Shown here in pieces: positions 14,749-23,847 of a stretch of DNA of 26,800 nucleotides. Source of the stretch: a virus. Location of the stretch: positions 1 through 26,800 of IMG/VR virus record IMGVR_UViG_3300020171_000114; one strand, 5' to 3'. Below the pieces are notes generated by a model that had not been told where the DNA came from, did not search any database, and saw only the letters and a program-made list of their open reading frames with translations. The position numbers were made by a program, and so were the translations under genes. The number at the start of each line of letters is the position of its first letter. The stretch's first letter is position 1.

Positions 14749-14762
14749 GTCTTTGTCAAGTC
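14730..14762 (-). repeat. Three tandem 11-bp repeats carrying TTGACA
   Basis: GACTTGACAAA, GACTTGACAAA and GACTTGACAAT follow each other without a gap, giving three TTGACA boxes on the same face of the helix, about one turn apart. The last codon and TGA of the DUF2292-like gene lie in the first copy. Only the middle box is at promoter distance from the -10; the others may bind a regulator. Confidence 0.85.
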
Positions 14763-14902
14763 TTTTTGACAAGTATTGTCGTTGTAGGCTGGATAATCTT
14801 GACTACCCCATTCTGGATTTTGATTGTAACCTCACCGAAGCCAGGACTTTTCTCTATCTTTTCACACTCTTGCCTGATTAGTTGAAGGGTGTCATTTGTC
14901 AT
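14756..14902 (-). CDS. DUF2292-like small protein (48 aa)
   Basis: ATG at 14902 overlaps the TGA of the giant gene (ATGA); an AGGG-containing purine stretch is upstream. The product is MTNDTLQLIRQECEKIEKSP followed by GFGEVTIKIQNGVVKIIQPT and a short tail. The helix followed by a 'G.v.I.i..G.v..I' beta hairpin matches the small DUF2292 family found in phages and Firmicutes. No function is established. Its 3' end runs into the tandem TTGACA repeats that drive the capsid genes, so it closes the packaging transcription unit. Confidence 0.8.
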   Translation of the reverse strand: MTNDTLQLIRQECEKIEKSPGFGEVTIKIQNGVVKIIQPTTTILVKKT

Positions 14903-17900
14903 CGTTTTAACCCTGCCAGTTTCTTGTCTATTTCAGCCTGCCGTTGCTCAATGTCATAGAGTGCCTGGTCACGGGCATTTGGTTTGGTCTGGTACTTCTT
15001 CTGGTCTCTAATAGGAATCCACCCGAAGGCAATTACACCCCACGCCTCAAGGTCGGGATTGTTTTTACGATATAAGTCCCGCCAGTAATCGGTGGGAAGA
15101 TTCTGGTATTCAACATACTTCTGGTAGACGACTCTATCAGGTAGACTTGTGCCAGGAATCATAGGAACTTTACGGAAGTCCATAGGTTTGTGGTCAGGGA
15201 AAATATCCTTGTTCATCCACACATCTCGGTAGTAGTCCATGTGTTCCAACATGAACCATTCATCATCATAAGGTGTCTCTTTCGGCTTGGTATAGAACTG
15301 GGCATACGTTTCCACATAGTTCCCTGGTACTTTTGCTTTGTATGCGTCCCTGCGTCTTCTATCCATTTTGTATTCTAAATTCTCAGGCTTATCTAAGTAG
15401 GCATTGATGGCTGCCGTCTGTTCTTTGGTCTGACCTGCCCCATACTTACCAAGAATTTCTTCATAACCAGCATCCTGCTTCTCGTACTTAACGTCTATGT
15501 TCCAGATAGGTATCTTCGTGAAGTCTGGTGCGTTTTCCATGAATCCATTGTCAAGTCTCCATTGACCGTAAGGAGTTAGTTTAGGTTTCATTGGGTCAGA
15601 CTGGTCTATCAGAGATAACTGTATGTCCGGTGAGTTCCAAGACTTGCCTGGTTGCCCCTGTTTTATCATATAGTCCACGTGACTTTGCACCAGACCATCA
15701 TCAGGCTTCACATAGGGCGTGCCAGTGGCTTTGGATGCGTTAGAAGCTATTGTATATACCTCTGAGCGATATGTGTCCTCAAACGCCTCCTGGTTGTCTT
15801 TGTTCAACTGTGCTATTGCCAATGACCTTGCTGTAAACTTGCCATTCGGGTCAGGTTGACCTTGTTCGTTCACTTTCAAGTTACCATCTTTGTAGTCAGG
15901 ATTAGGTTTACCGCCAGGTAGAGTCTTGTCAGAATAAGACTTGATTGTGTCCAGATACTTACGGTCTTTCCTCTCTATCTCCCAGATAGGTACACGTGTC
16001 TTGTCAAGCGGTTCCATAGCATCATCACCCATTATGTCTTTGTTAGTGAGTAACGCATCCAACTCAGGATTGTTTAACCTATCAAGGTTGGCTTCCGCAC
16101 TTGTCGTACTATCCCCTGGAACGTCACTTCTACGTTTGAACACGACTACCGCATCAATGAGCTTTGTGTCTATCGGTTTCTCGGTAGTGCCTTTTTCTAT
16201 CAGGTCTATGCGCCTCTTGGTGTCAATGTAAGTCTCGTTGCCCACTTTAGTCTTGTATAATTCAGCCCTTGCTCTATCACGGGCGGTAAGACCGTTGGCA
16301 TCTTTTACCTCGTCATCCAGCAAAGAAACAGCATCCAACTTCCGAGTAGTATCTCGGAATGTCTTTTCGGTTTGTAACTTAAACACTGGCAGGTTTTTAG
16401 GAGTAATATCTTCTGGTAAAGCAGAATCAACCAAGTCTAGTTTATCAATCAATTTCATATATGATTCATAGGCTTCCATTGTCAGTAATTTTGCTTCACC
16501 CCACAACGCCAATCTAGCATTATCTTCGGGACTATTTATCAGGGTTTCCTCATATTTATTCTCTGAAAGCCAGGGGTTCTGTTTAAGCATATCTTGCTGT
16601 TCCTGCGGACTGGCAGAGTGATATTTCGCTAGAACGTCTAGTTGGCGACCACTTAATTTACTAAGGGCTAAGGCATTTGGATGCTTACTATCAAATTCCT
16701 TCAGTTTCTCTGGGTCAACAATACTACGTCTATCACCTATTTGGGTCAGTATGTCATCGAGTTTAATCTTGTCACCAATCAAACTCTTACTAACTTGGGC
16801 AGGAGATTTCTTGGGAAACTCATTAACAGTGGCTTTTGCAGTTTCCTTTTCATACCAATTACTTACTATGGGAGATGGCTTTTCTACTTCCTTTATTTCA
16901 ATCCCTTTGTATAGGGTGCTGAACTTATTATCAAGGTCACTTGTCTTATAGTATTTATCCGGTTCTCCAAGTTCACCCTTTTGAGAAACATTACCCAGCC
17001 TCCCTTCTGCCAGTTCACTGTTTTCAGTGAGCGTCATAGCCCTTCGCCCCTCTATTTTTAACCCACTCTGGAATGTATCGAGTGCGGCAGACTTAGCCTT
17101 ACCCATAACATCCTGAAGCAGATTGCGTTTTTCTTCATCACTGGCTTTTTGATAATCGTCAGTGGAAATGAGAGTATTAACTCTCTTGATAACCTCGTCA
17201 GACATCATCTGTTGGTAGTCGTTACGTTCCTGAATTGTAAGTTCCACGTTGTTAATTGAACTGCCGATACTCCCAAGTCTAACGCCAAGTGCATCCATAT
17301 CTTCTATTTGGGAAAATTCACGATTGGTATTGGTCGTAGTTTCATTAAATTTATCCCACCCCAAGTTTTCTTCCTGAGTGGCTTTAGTCCCTATGAAACG
17401 TCTTACAAAGGGGACTCTGGTTAGTTTTTGAGTGGAAGTGTATTGCTCTTCCTGTTTTGCTTTAGTAGACTCACCATACATCTCAGGTTTGAAGCCGAGA
17501 GCCTCTAACCCCAAACCAACAATCCAGTTTACAGTTTCACCTGCACCAGCAAAATAGTCTTTGATAGCAAAGTCAATCAGGCGAGGACTAACCTTGAATT
17601 TCTTGCCTAAAGCAACTGCTACATTAGAGGTTTCATCACCAAATTGCTGTTCTGGAAGTCGTGCCTGTTCACCTTGAGGTATAATAGGTACGCCTCTGAA
17701 TAAATCCTGTCCGGTCGCTAACCCAACTCCTGCACCCAATAGTGGAGGTGTAATACCAGAGATAGTTGGTTCTACCGGGCTTAGACCAGTTAACATACTA
17801 CCTGTAGTATTAAGCAGGTTCTCTACTACTGACCTATCGTTTTGCCCCCACATAATACGCAGGAAGGTTTCAATCGGCGCAGCGAGAACAGACCCCATTG

Positions 17901-20900
17901 GCCCCTTAGGAACTTTGATATAGACGGGGAACTTCTCACCCTTATTGTCAGTCCCTTCACCAAACTGGAATATCCAGTTATATCTATATTCATAATCAGG
18001 TATGTCTTTTGAAGTCTCAAATCGTGCATTGTTTACCTGAGCCATAACACTTGTTATCCCTAATGGAGCAGAAGCAACTAATGCCCACTTAGGATTATTC
18101 TTAAAAACCCTTAATGTGTTAATGCCACCTTGTAACGAAGCATTGGAGAATGGGATTGCCTGGTTAATAAGTTTCATCACTGTTCCAGACTTGGCAAAGT
18201 CCACTGTCACATCCCTAGACCGTATAGCAGCCTCAAGTTTAGATACGCCAGCATTGGTAAGTTTCTTGTATGTTCCTATCCTTGTAGCACGTTCACCCAC
18301 AATGTTGGCTTCCTGAATCAGTCTGGGAATATAAGTTAGAACATCTTTTGGATTCTTGATAGTCAACGAACCACGTGTTGCTGCCGACGCCAATTTCGCA
18401 GTAGAACGCTGTGTCTCTGTTATACCTGACATCAACACACCCTCTTTAGCTGCATCACTAAAGAGTTTGTTCTTGGTTATAGCTGCCCACCAACCTTCAA
18501 GATAACTTGGTGAGAATGGAATCATCCTCTCCCTAAACCACGCTGATATAGCATCTCTTAATGGGTTCATTACCGCAAACGCAGGATTATAGGTTGTAGC
18601 ACCGGCACGTAATGGTGCAGCCACCGTTTGTAGGAAATTGGTCAAAGCGTTACCAAATTCAGCATCAAGATTCTTAGCAGCTTCGGCATATATCTTGGGA
18701 ACTTCTACAGTAACCTTCTTACCATCGAAGAAGAATGAAATCGTATCTTTTAGAACACTATGCTCACCCGCCTCACCCTCTTTGAGATACTTGACAAGCG
18801 GTTCGTCGATTTGTTCTTCTAATTTCTGAAGTCCAGCAACCACTGACTTAGCTGACTTATTTCTGGCTATAAGATTCTGTGTTTTAATAACTTGTGTCTC
18901 CGACCTTGCAAGAGGACTATCCAGTTTTCTGATACTGCCACTAGGTTGCATTACTTTGATACCAGTAGTAGAAACAGACGCCTCAGGACGGGCAAGAACA
19001 TTCTCCACTTGGTCAACAATGGAGAAGTCCTCACGGGCATAATCTATATAGTGAGGGTTAGACGCTTTTAACGCATTATAGGATTCTTTTGAAAGTATCC
19101 CCTCATCGAGTAATGGCTTGAGGACATTCTCATCATTTATCTTCCACATTGCCTGAGCAGCATCTTCTATCTTCTTAAAAGCCTTGTCGCCTATTTTTGC
19201 TTTAAGTGTTGCTTCGGCTGTGGCAATATCACCCCAACCAGTCAACCCACCTGGTAGTTTGGCACCGGGATATTTCTGTAGTATGTCCTGTGCCCTTCTC
19301 CCAACCATAAGTTCTTCAAGGTGTTTGATTTCATTCTGGGTAAGTTTTGCCAATACCGGTCTGACTTGAGTTCTAAGTAAATCCTCACCATAAGCAGATG
19401 CACCAGAAACTATTTGCGCCATCTGGTGAGTAGGAACGCCAGTTTTATTCTCCAGTCCTCTTAGTGTATCAAGTCTATCGTAATACTGGGTAAGAAACTT
19501 GTTTGTAGCAACACTTATTTTATCCTTTAGTGGAGTTTCTGTCGGAGTAACGGCATCTACTAACTTCTTATATGGGTCTTCGGGAGGTAATGGTTTCGGT
19601 ACTCCTTTACCTGGTACACGACCCGATGGAAGTTTTGTTCCACCTCCACTTACTACTGGTTTTGCCTCTAACTGTTGGACAGTAAGCCTTTCACTGACCT
19701 GTTGCTCAACTGTTCTACCTTGTGGTATCTCTGTTTTGGGTAAGATAGCACCCTCTTTGGGTACTGGTGTAACCCCTGGGGCAGGTGTAACAGGTTCGGG
19801 TAACTTTACTGTAGGTTCTTTGGGTAAAGCGGCAGGCGGCTGAGTAGTGGAGGGAGAGACACTCTCAACACCGCCTGCTTTGGTCACAATAGGCTTGGCG
19901 GGAGGCACCTCACCTACTGGTTCTATCTTAACACGTGCTTTTACAGCATCATCAAATGCTTGAGGATTCCTTACCCTTATTGCTTCCTCAGTAGGAGTTA
20001 GCTTCTCACCCTTAACTATCTTGTCAACAGTTGCAGTGAATGATGGCTGCTCTTTAACACCGACAATTGGCTTCTCACCTACCTTGATGGGTTCGGGCTT
20101 GGCTACCTTAGCATCCTCTACTGCCGTCTTAGCCTCTTGGATAATCTTCCCTGCCGTTTCCTCTGTGAGTTTGCCTTTAGAACCTTTTATCAATGCTCCG
20201 ATGTCGGCTTTAGCCAGTTTAGTTATCCACTCAGGCAGAACCTTCTCTAATAACTTACCACCTGCACCAGCTACCTTTCTAACCCCGATATTAACAATCC
20301 CCCCACCTGCTCCCCACAGATAGGCGTTAAGAAGATTCAGTCCTTGTTCGATTGGAGTATCAGCTTCCAGATTAAAGCCAGCAGCCTCGGCAATAATTTT
20401 TACTTTGCCTTCGAAGACTCGAAGTTTTGCCCAAGTTCCGTTTTCTCTCTCCCTAAGCCATCTATCAGGTTCGGTAGTATAAATCACTCTCTCTCTGACA
20501 GTCATTGAGTTAAGTTCAGCATCAGTCATTGGATAGGGTATCCGTTTACCGCCAGGTGTCGTTATCATCGGCGGTGTAGGTTTAGCCCCAGTAATATCGA
20601 ACTTCGGTGTCATACCACCAGCAGACAATGCGCTTGGTTTGGCTTGAGTCGGGGAAAACGCCTCTGAAAGGACATTAAAACTGAGTTGCTCAATATCCGT
20701 CTCGCTCATCCCTATTATCCTGAGCAGGTTCTTTTTGTCTTCGGTCATACCACCCATCTGAATCACCTTAACGAAAGAATCAGGGTTTGTGGTTAGAAGG
20801 TTAGCCAAAGAGTCTACCGTCTGCCCTTCAAGCCCTGGAATCTTACTAAGGCTCGTCTGGACAGCGTTCAGCACTTTCTCTGGTGGGATGATTGAGTCAA

Positions 20901-21375
20901 TCGTGGCTTGGTCAGCACCCATATTCTTGAGAAGCGAGATTGATTCGGTAACATTATTATCTTGAAGTTCTTTGGCAAACTGCTCCGGGTCAAGAGCGAG
21001 TTTAGTGTTAGCGATAGACACTTCTTTAGCCTTGTAATATCTATCAAGATAACCAGGCGACAATGGAGAATCCACGGGAATCTCTCTAGCTTTATCTAAC
21101 TGTGCCTGTAGTTCTGGCGAGAGGGAAGTATCGGGTTCTGTAGTAGGGGTAGCACCAGCAAAAATATCCCGACCGGCACGAGGAATAGTTCGCATAGGTG
21201 GTCTTTCAGCTAATAGTTTTACTTCACCATTGTCTAACTGAGTATTGTCAGTAACAATAGGATTAACAGGTATCTGTTCTGCCCTTAGTTTGGGAGGAAC
21301 ATACCCTGTATAGTCAGGTGGCATACCTTCATACGGGTCGTCTTTGGTAAAATCAGACTTCCAGTTTTTTGCCAT
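14899..21375 (-). CDS. Giant polyvalent-type virion protein with LPD38-like core (2158 aa)
   Basis: 2158 residues; the ATG at 21375 follows the TAA of the 57-residue gene (TAAATG). Residues ~1-480 are mostly helical with Pro-rich linkers and one Gly-rich hydrophobic stretch (~345-375, NAYLWGAGGGIVNIG). Residues ~480-600 are a Pro/Val/Lys-rich spacer. Residues ~600-1280 match the LPD38 domain of phage polyvalent proteins: SNPHYIDYARED, then YNPAFAVMNPLRDAISAW, VDFAKSGTVMKLINQAIPFS and nearby blocks. The C-terminal third is helical with four degenerate KVPIW-like motifs near 1663, 1795, 1956 and 2072. Polyvalent proteins travel in the virion and enter the host with the DNA; that fate here is inferred from the family. 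I see no protease or ADP-ribosyltransferase motif. A tape-measure role is less likely given its place between portal and scaffold. Confidence 0.85.
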   Translation of the reverse strand: MAKNWKSDFTKDDPYEGMPPDYTGYVPPKLRAEQIPVNPIVTDNTQLDNGEVKLLAERPPMRTIPRAGRDIFAGATPTTEPDTSLSPELQAQLDKAREIPVDSPLSPGYLDRYYKAKEVSIANTKLALDPEQFAKELQDNNVTESISLLKNMGADQATIDSIIPPEKVLNAVQTSLSKIPGLEGQTVDSLANLLTTNPDSFVKVIQMGGMTEDKKNLLRIIGMSETDIEQLSFNVLSEAFSPTQAKPSALSAGGMTPKFDITGAKPTPPMITTPGGKRIPYPMTDAELNSMTVRERVIYTTEPDRWLRERENGTWAKLRVFEGKVKIIAEAAGFNLEADTPIEQGLNLLNAYLWGAGGGIVNIGVRKVAGAGGKLLEKVLPEWITKLAKADIGALIKGSKGKLTEETAGKIIQEAKTAVEDAKVAKPEPIKVGEKPIVGVKEQPSFTATVDKIVKGEKLTPTEEAIRVRNPQAFDDAVKARVKIEPVGEVPPAKPIVTKAGGVESVSPSTTQPPAALPKEPTVKLPEPVTPAPGVTPVPKEGAILPKTEIPQGRTVEQQVSERLTVQQLEAKPVVSGGGTKLPSGRVPGKGVPKPLPPEDPYKKLVDAVTPTETPLKDKISVATNKFLTQYYDRLDTLRGLENKTGVPTHQMAQIVSGASAYGEDLLRTQVRPVLAKLTQNEIKHLEELMVGRRAQDILQKYPGAKLPGGLTGWGDIATAEATLKAKIGDKAFKKIEDAAQAMWKINDENVLKPLLDEGILSKESYNALKASNPHYIDYAREDFSIVDQVENVLARPEASVSTTGIKVMQPSGSIRKLDSPLARSETQVIKTQNLIARNKSAKSVVAGLQKLEEQIDEPLVKYLKEGEAGEHSVLKDTISFFFDGKKVTVEVPKIYAEAAKNLDAEFGNALTNFLQTVAAPLRAGATTYNPAFAVMNPLRDAISAWFRERMIPFSPSYLEGWWAAITKNKLFSDAAKEGVLMSGITETQRSTAKLASAATRGSLTIKNPKDVLTYIPRLIQEANIVGERATRIGTYKKLTNAGVSKLEAAIRSRDVTVDFAKSGTVMKLINQAIPFSNASLQGGINTLRVFKNNPKWALVASAPLGITSVMAQVNNARFETSKDIPDYEYRYNWIFQFGEGTDNKGEKFPVYIKVPKGPMGSVLAAPIETFLRIMWGQNDRSVVENLLNTTGSMLTGLSPVEPTISGITPPLLGAGVGLATGQDLFRGVPIIPQGEQARLPEQQFGDETSNVAVALGKKFKVSPRLIDFAIKDYFAGAGETVNWIVGLGLEALGFKPEMYGESTKAKQEEQYTSTQKLTRVPFVRRFIGTKATQEENLGWDKFNETTTNTNREFSQIEDMDALGVRLGSIGSSINNVELTIQERNDYQQMMSDEVIKRVNTLISTDDYQKASDEEKRNLLQDVMGKAKSAALDTFQSGLKIEGRRAMTLTENSELAEGRLGNVSQKGELGEPDKYYKTSDLDNKFSTLYKGIEIKEVEKPSPIVSNWYEKETAKATVNEFPKKSPAQVSKSLIGDKIKLDDILTQIGDRRSIVDPEKLKEFDSKHPNALALSKLSGRQLDVLAKYHSASPQEQQDMLKQNPWLSENKYEETLINSPEDNARLALWGEAKLLTMEAYESYMKLIDKLDLVDSALPEDITPKNLPVFKLQTEKTFRDTTRKLDAVSLLDDEVKDANGLTARDRARAELYKTKVGNETYIDTKRRIDLIEKGTTEKPIDTKLIDAVVVFKRRSDVPGDSTTSAEANLDRLNNPELDALLTNKDIMGDDAMEPLDKTRVPIWEIERKDRKYLDTIKSYSDKTLPGGKPNPDYKDGNLKVNEQGQPDPNGKFTARSLAIAQLNKDNQEAFEDTYRSEVYTIASNASKATGTPYVKPDDGLVQSHVDYMIKQGQPGKSWNSPDIQLSLIDQSDPMKPKLTPYGQWRLDNGFMENAPDFTKIPIWNIDVKYEKQDAGYEEILGKYGAGQTKEQTAAINAYLDKPENLEYKMDRRRRDAYKAKVPGNYVETYAQFYTKPKETPYDDEWFMLEHMDYYRDVWMNKDIFPDHKPMDFRKVPMIPGTSLPDRVVYQKYVEYQNLPTDYWRDLYRKNNPDLEAWGVIAFGWIPIRDQKKYQTKPNARDQALYDIEQRQAEIDKKLAGLKR

Positions 21376-21549
21376 TTATTCCGCCTTCGGTGGTTCTTCT
21401 AGGTTCGCCTGTGCCTGAACACGGAGATTCCCCCGCATTGCTTGGACAGCACCCTTGAGTCTGTCCATCGGGGAAACACCTTGATTAACTGACGGCATAA
21501 GAGCTTCCTGAATCTTCTTGTTTATATCAGAGTGAGTCCAACGTATCAT
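21376..21549 (-). CDS. Small protein between portal and giant gene (57 aa)
   Basis: ATG at 21549 overlaps the TGA of the HNH gene (ATGA), with GGGAG 6 nt upstream. The product begins MIRWTHSDINKKIQEALMPS, continues with SPMDRLKGAVQAMRGNLRVQ and ends EEPPKAE. It is helical and has no known family. Its TAA sits directly before the giant gene's ATG, so translation of the two is linked. Before the HNH insertion it probably followed the portal gene directly. A head-assembly or packaging accessory role is possible. Confidence 0.75.
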   Translation of the reverse strand: MIRWTHSDINKKIQEALMPSVNQGVSPMDRLKGAVQAMRGNLRVQAQANLEEPPKAE

Positions 21550-22148
21550 ATTGTTCTCCCTACATTTTCGATTTCTAATTGTTGTCTTAAAAGTATATTT
21601 TCAGCTTCCAAGGCTGTCACTCGTTTCTGAAGCATAGCGATTTGACTTTTTATCCATGTATCAGCTAAGTGGTATTGTTTCCCATTGATAAGTTCCAGAT
21701 TTTCTATTCTATTATCATTTTTGATGCCATTCTTATGGTGAACAACCTCCCAAGAGAGTAAACATCGGCTTAGACTTTTTGCCATTACTAAGCGGTGTTC
21801 AAAAACATATCCCTTGGAGGGATGTAACTTCTTGTATCCTTTACCCTTCTTTACTGTCATTGGGAAGAAGAAGTCATCTGGTTGGAGTAAAACTAAAATA
21901 TAACCTGGCTTGGTAGTAACCCGCCCACCTTTCCAGTGCCAATGTTCTGAACCACGCTTTTTGAGTTCATTCGCTCGGCAATCCATACAACGCCTATTAA
22001 CAGGTTGACGTTTAACAAACGCCACCCATCTGGTCTTACCACAAACTTCGCAAGCAGACCATATCAGACTAGTACCATTGGAATAGCCAATATCCCTACC
22101 TCGTTTGATTTCTCCTAAGTAAGTTCCTATAGGATGGGCATTAACCAT
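21546..22148 (-). CDS. HNH homing endonuclease with N-terminal zinc finger
   Basis: 200 residues. The core shares its layout with the HNH protein at 4449-5048: SEHWHWKGGR, then FEHRLVMAKSLSRCLL and HHKNGIKNDNRIENLEL (His137/His138, Asn146, Asn150). The N-terminal part differs: CEVCGK (Cys33, Cys36) and CMDC (Cys54, Cys57) form a four-Cys zinc site instead of a helix-turn-helix. The C-terminal ~30 residues are a coiled coil (AMLQKRVTALEAENILLRQQ). Its ATG overlaps the portal stop by 8 nt and its stop overlaps the next start. It is a free-standing homing endonuclease inserted between portal and the 57-residue gene. Confidence 0.92.
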   Translation of the reverse strand: MVNAHPIGTYLGEIKRGRDIGYSNGTSLIWSACEVCGKTRWVAFVKRQPVNRRCMDCRANELKKRGSEHWHWKGGRVTTKPGYILVLLQPDDFFFPMTVKKGKGYKKLHPSKGYVFEHRLVMAKSLSRCLLSWEVVHHKNGIKNDNRIENLELINGKQYHLADTWIKSQIAMLQKRVTALEAENILLRQQLEIENVGRTI

Positions 22149-23847
22149 TTTCCTGCCCTCCAGCCTTATTTACCCCGCCAGAGTTACCCAACATCGGGAT
22201 AAGCATATTGGTATTGCCTTTCGGCTCGGCTACTTTCGGTTGCTGAGTCGGTTGGTTTCCTTCTTGAGTGACAGGTGGTGAGCTTTCAAGGGCAATAAGC
22301 GCAATAGCCCTATTTGTCAAGCCGATTGACTCTATCAGTTTGGAATCCCTATCGTCACCCTCAAGATTTTCTGCCTCATCAACCATAGCATGAGCCATTC
22401 TTACAAGCATAATCCATGGTGAGGCTTGCTCAGCTTTCTGCGACCTCATCTTGGCTAGAATCTCGTCAGGGTTTTCTGCCAGTAACAAATCCCTCACGAT
22501 AACCTCATCAGGAAGTCCGATAGCCTTAGCGGCATTTGATATAGCTAGATTCGCTATCTCCATTTCCTTTGACTTGGACATAAAACGGTATCTGATAGAA
22601 TAGTCACCATCAAGGTCGGCTAAAGTGTATTTTTTCTTTCTGCCTGGCACTCCGAGTTCGGGTTTGAAGTTTTCGGTATTCGTGAGAATCTTTCTTTGTT
22701 CAATCATCATACGAGAGAGTTTCTGCCGGAAAGAGGCGATAGCATTAAATCTCGGTAGTAAAGCCTTCTTACGAATGTCCTCAATAGAAGCGATAGCGAC
22801 CGCAGAGAAGGGTTGGTTGATGTTACCTATGTCTATGTTTCTACCACCCTGCTGGAGTCCCTGTAAGATGTCCTGTCTACCAAGTTGTGCGGCTCGGTTG
22901 AAGTCACCCACAGGTAAGAGTTCGGGTTTCTCACCCACATTGTAAGCTGTCTGTGCGCCAGGTTTGTCAGGGTAGGGGTCAGCAGGAGAATTGGCATCCT
23001 GTTTTTCCTGAGAATAGGCTGGCATAACGGACTTCTGCGCCAATGTTTGTTCGATAGAGACACTCCGATTCAGTTCATCATAGAGCATCCTGTCAAGAAA
23101 TAAGGCACTCTCACCTTCGTTTTGGATATAACCCTTGTCTCGGAGAAAGAAACCTGCCGGTGCGGGTTGTATGATTGCTGGCACGTGCCCATAGTTATGA
23201 GTCCATAAGTTGATTAAGTCTTGCCCGGCATAAACTTCTTCTTTTCCGTCATCCAGAAAGGTGACAACCTCTATTGGTTTGTCACCAGAAACCTTTGCAT
23301 TGGGATATTCATTCAAAATGTCACTCGGAAGTCGTGATGTTCTATACGAAGCCCATTTTAGACCATTTGAACCAAACTCCCAGGCACAATATCGCACATC
23401 CCAAGGTGCGAAGTCAGGGATATACAGTCCATTATCTACCCAAGCGCAGTATCTTCCACCTATCCAACCACGTAAGACAATGTGGCTTGCTAACCATGTC
23501 ATCAGGTTAGGTAATCCTCGATTAGAAAGACTATCATCAATCATATCATAGTTGGCGTTCAGAAAGTCCTCAATAATATGGGTTTCCTTGCCCGTCATTG
23601 GCTTACCTTTCCTGTAACCCTCGATAACTGTCTGTGTGAGAGCCTGAGAAATAAGGGTCGCCAGGTCATTGGCGTAGGTGCCTGGGTAGTTCATGGTGAC
23701 GTTGACCACGTTATCTACAGCGACCGAAGGTTGGTCAAGGCGCATCATGCGGTAAGGAACGCTTAATTTAGCCGCATCAAAGTCCACACGCTGGTAGAGT
23801 ATGGATAATTCCTGTTCTCTGGTTGTAACTATATCAATGCTACTCAT
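22141..23847 (-). CDS. Portal protein
   Basis: 568 residues. Its ATG overlaps the TGA of the terminase gene (ATGA), the usual order TerL-portal. The portal forms the dodecameric ring at one capsid vertex through which DNA is pumped. Visible parts are an N-terminal helical region, a beta core (RYCAWVDNGLYIPDFAPWDV, VEVVTFLDDGKEEVYAG-like strands), a long stem/crown helix block (SAVAIASIEDIRKKALLPRF, SFRQKLSRMMIEQ) and an acidic/Gln-rich C-terminal tail (QEGNQPTQQPKVAEPKG). The size is typical for portals. The subfamily is not clear by eye. Confidence 0.88.
   Translation of the reverse strand: MSSIDIVTTREQELSILYQRVDFDAAKLSVPYRMMRLDQPSVAVDNVVNVTMNYPGTYANDLATLISQALTQTVIEGYRKGKPMTGKETHIIEDFLNANYDMIDDSLSNRGLPNLMTWLASHIVLRGWIGGRYCAWVDNGLYIPDFAPWDVRYCAWEFGSNGLKWASYRTSRLPSDILNEYPNAKVSGDKPIEVVTFLDDGKEEVYAGQDLINLWTHNYGHVPAIIQPAPAGFFLRDKGYIQNEGESALFLDRMLYDELNRSVSIEQTLAQKSVMPAYSQEKQDANSPADPYPDKPGAQTAYNVGEKPELLPVGDFNRAAQLGRQDILQGLQQGGRNIDIGNINQPFSAVAIASIEDIRKKALLPRFNAIASFRQKLSRMMIEQRKILTNTENFKPELGVPGRKKKYTLADLDGDYSIRYRFMSKSKEMEIANLAISNAAKAIGLPDEVIVRDLLLAENPDEILAKMRSQKAEQASPWIMLVRMAHAMVDEAENLEGDDRDSKLIESIGLTNRAIALIALESSPPVTQEGNQPTQQPKVAEPKGNTNMLIPMLGNSGGVNKAGGQENG

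Noticed and set aside
14899-21375. Tail tape measure protein
   Set aside because: Length would fit, but the gene lies between portal and scaffold, has an LPD38-like core and lacks the long uniform helical repeats and flanking tail genes.
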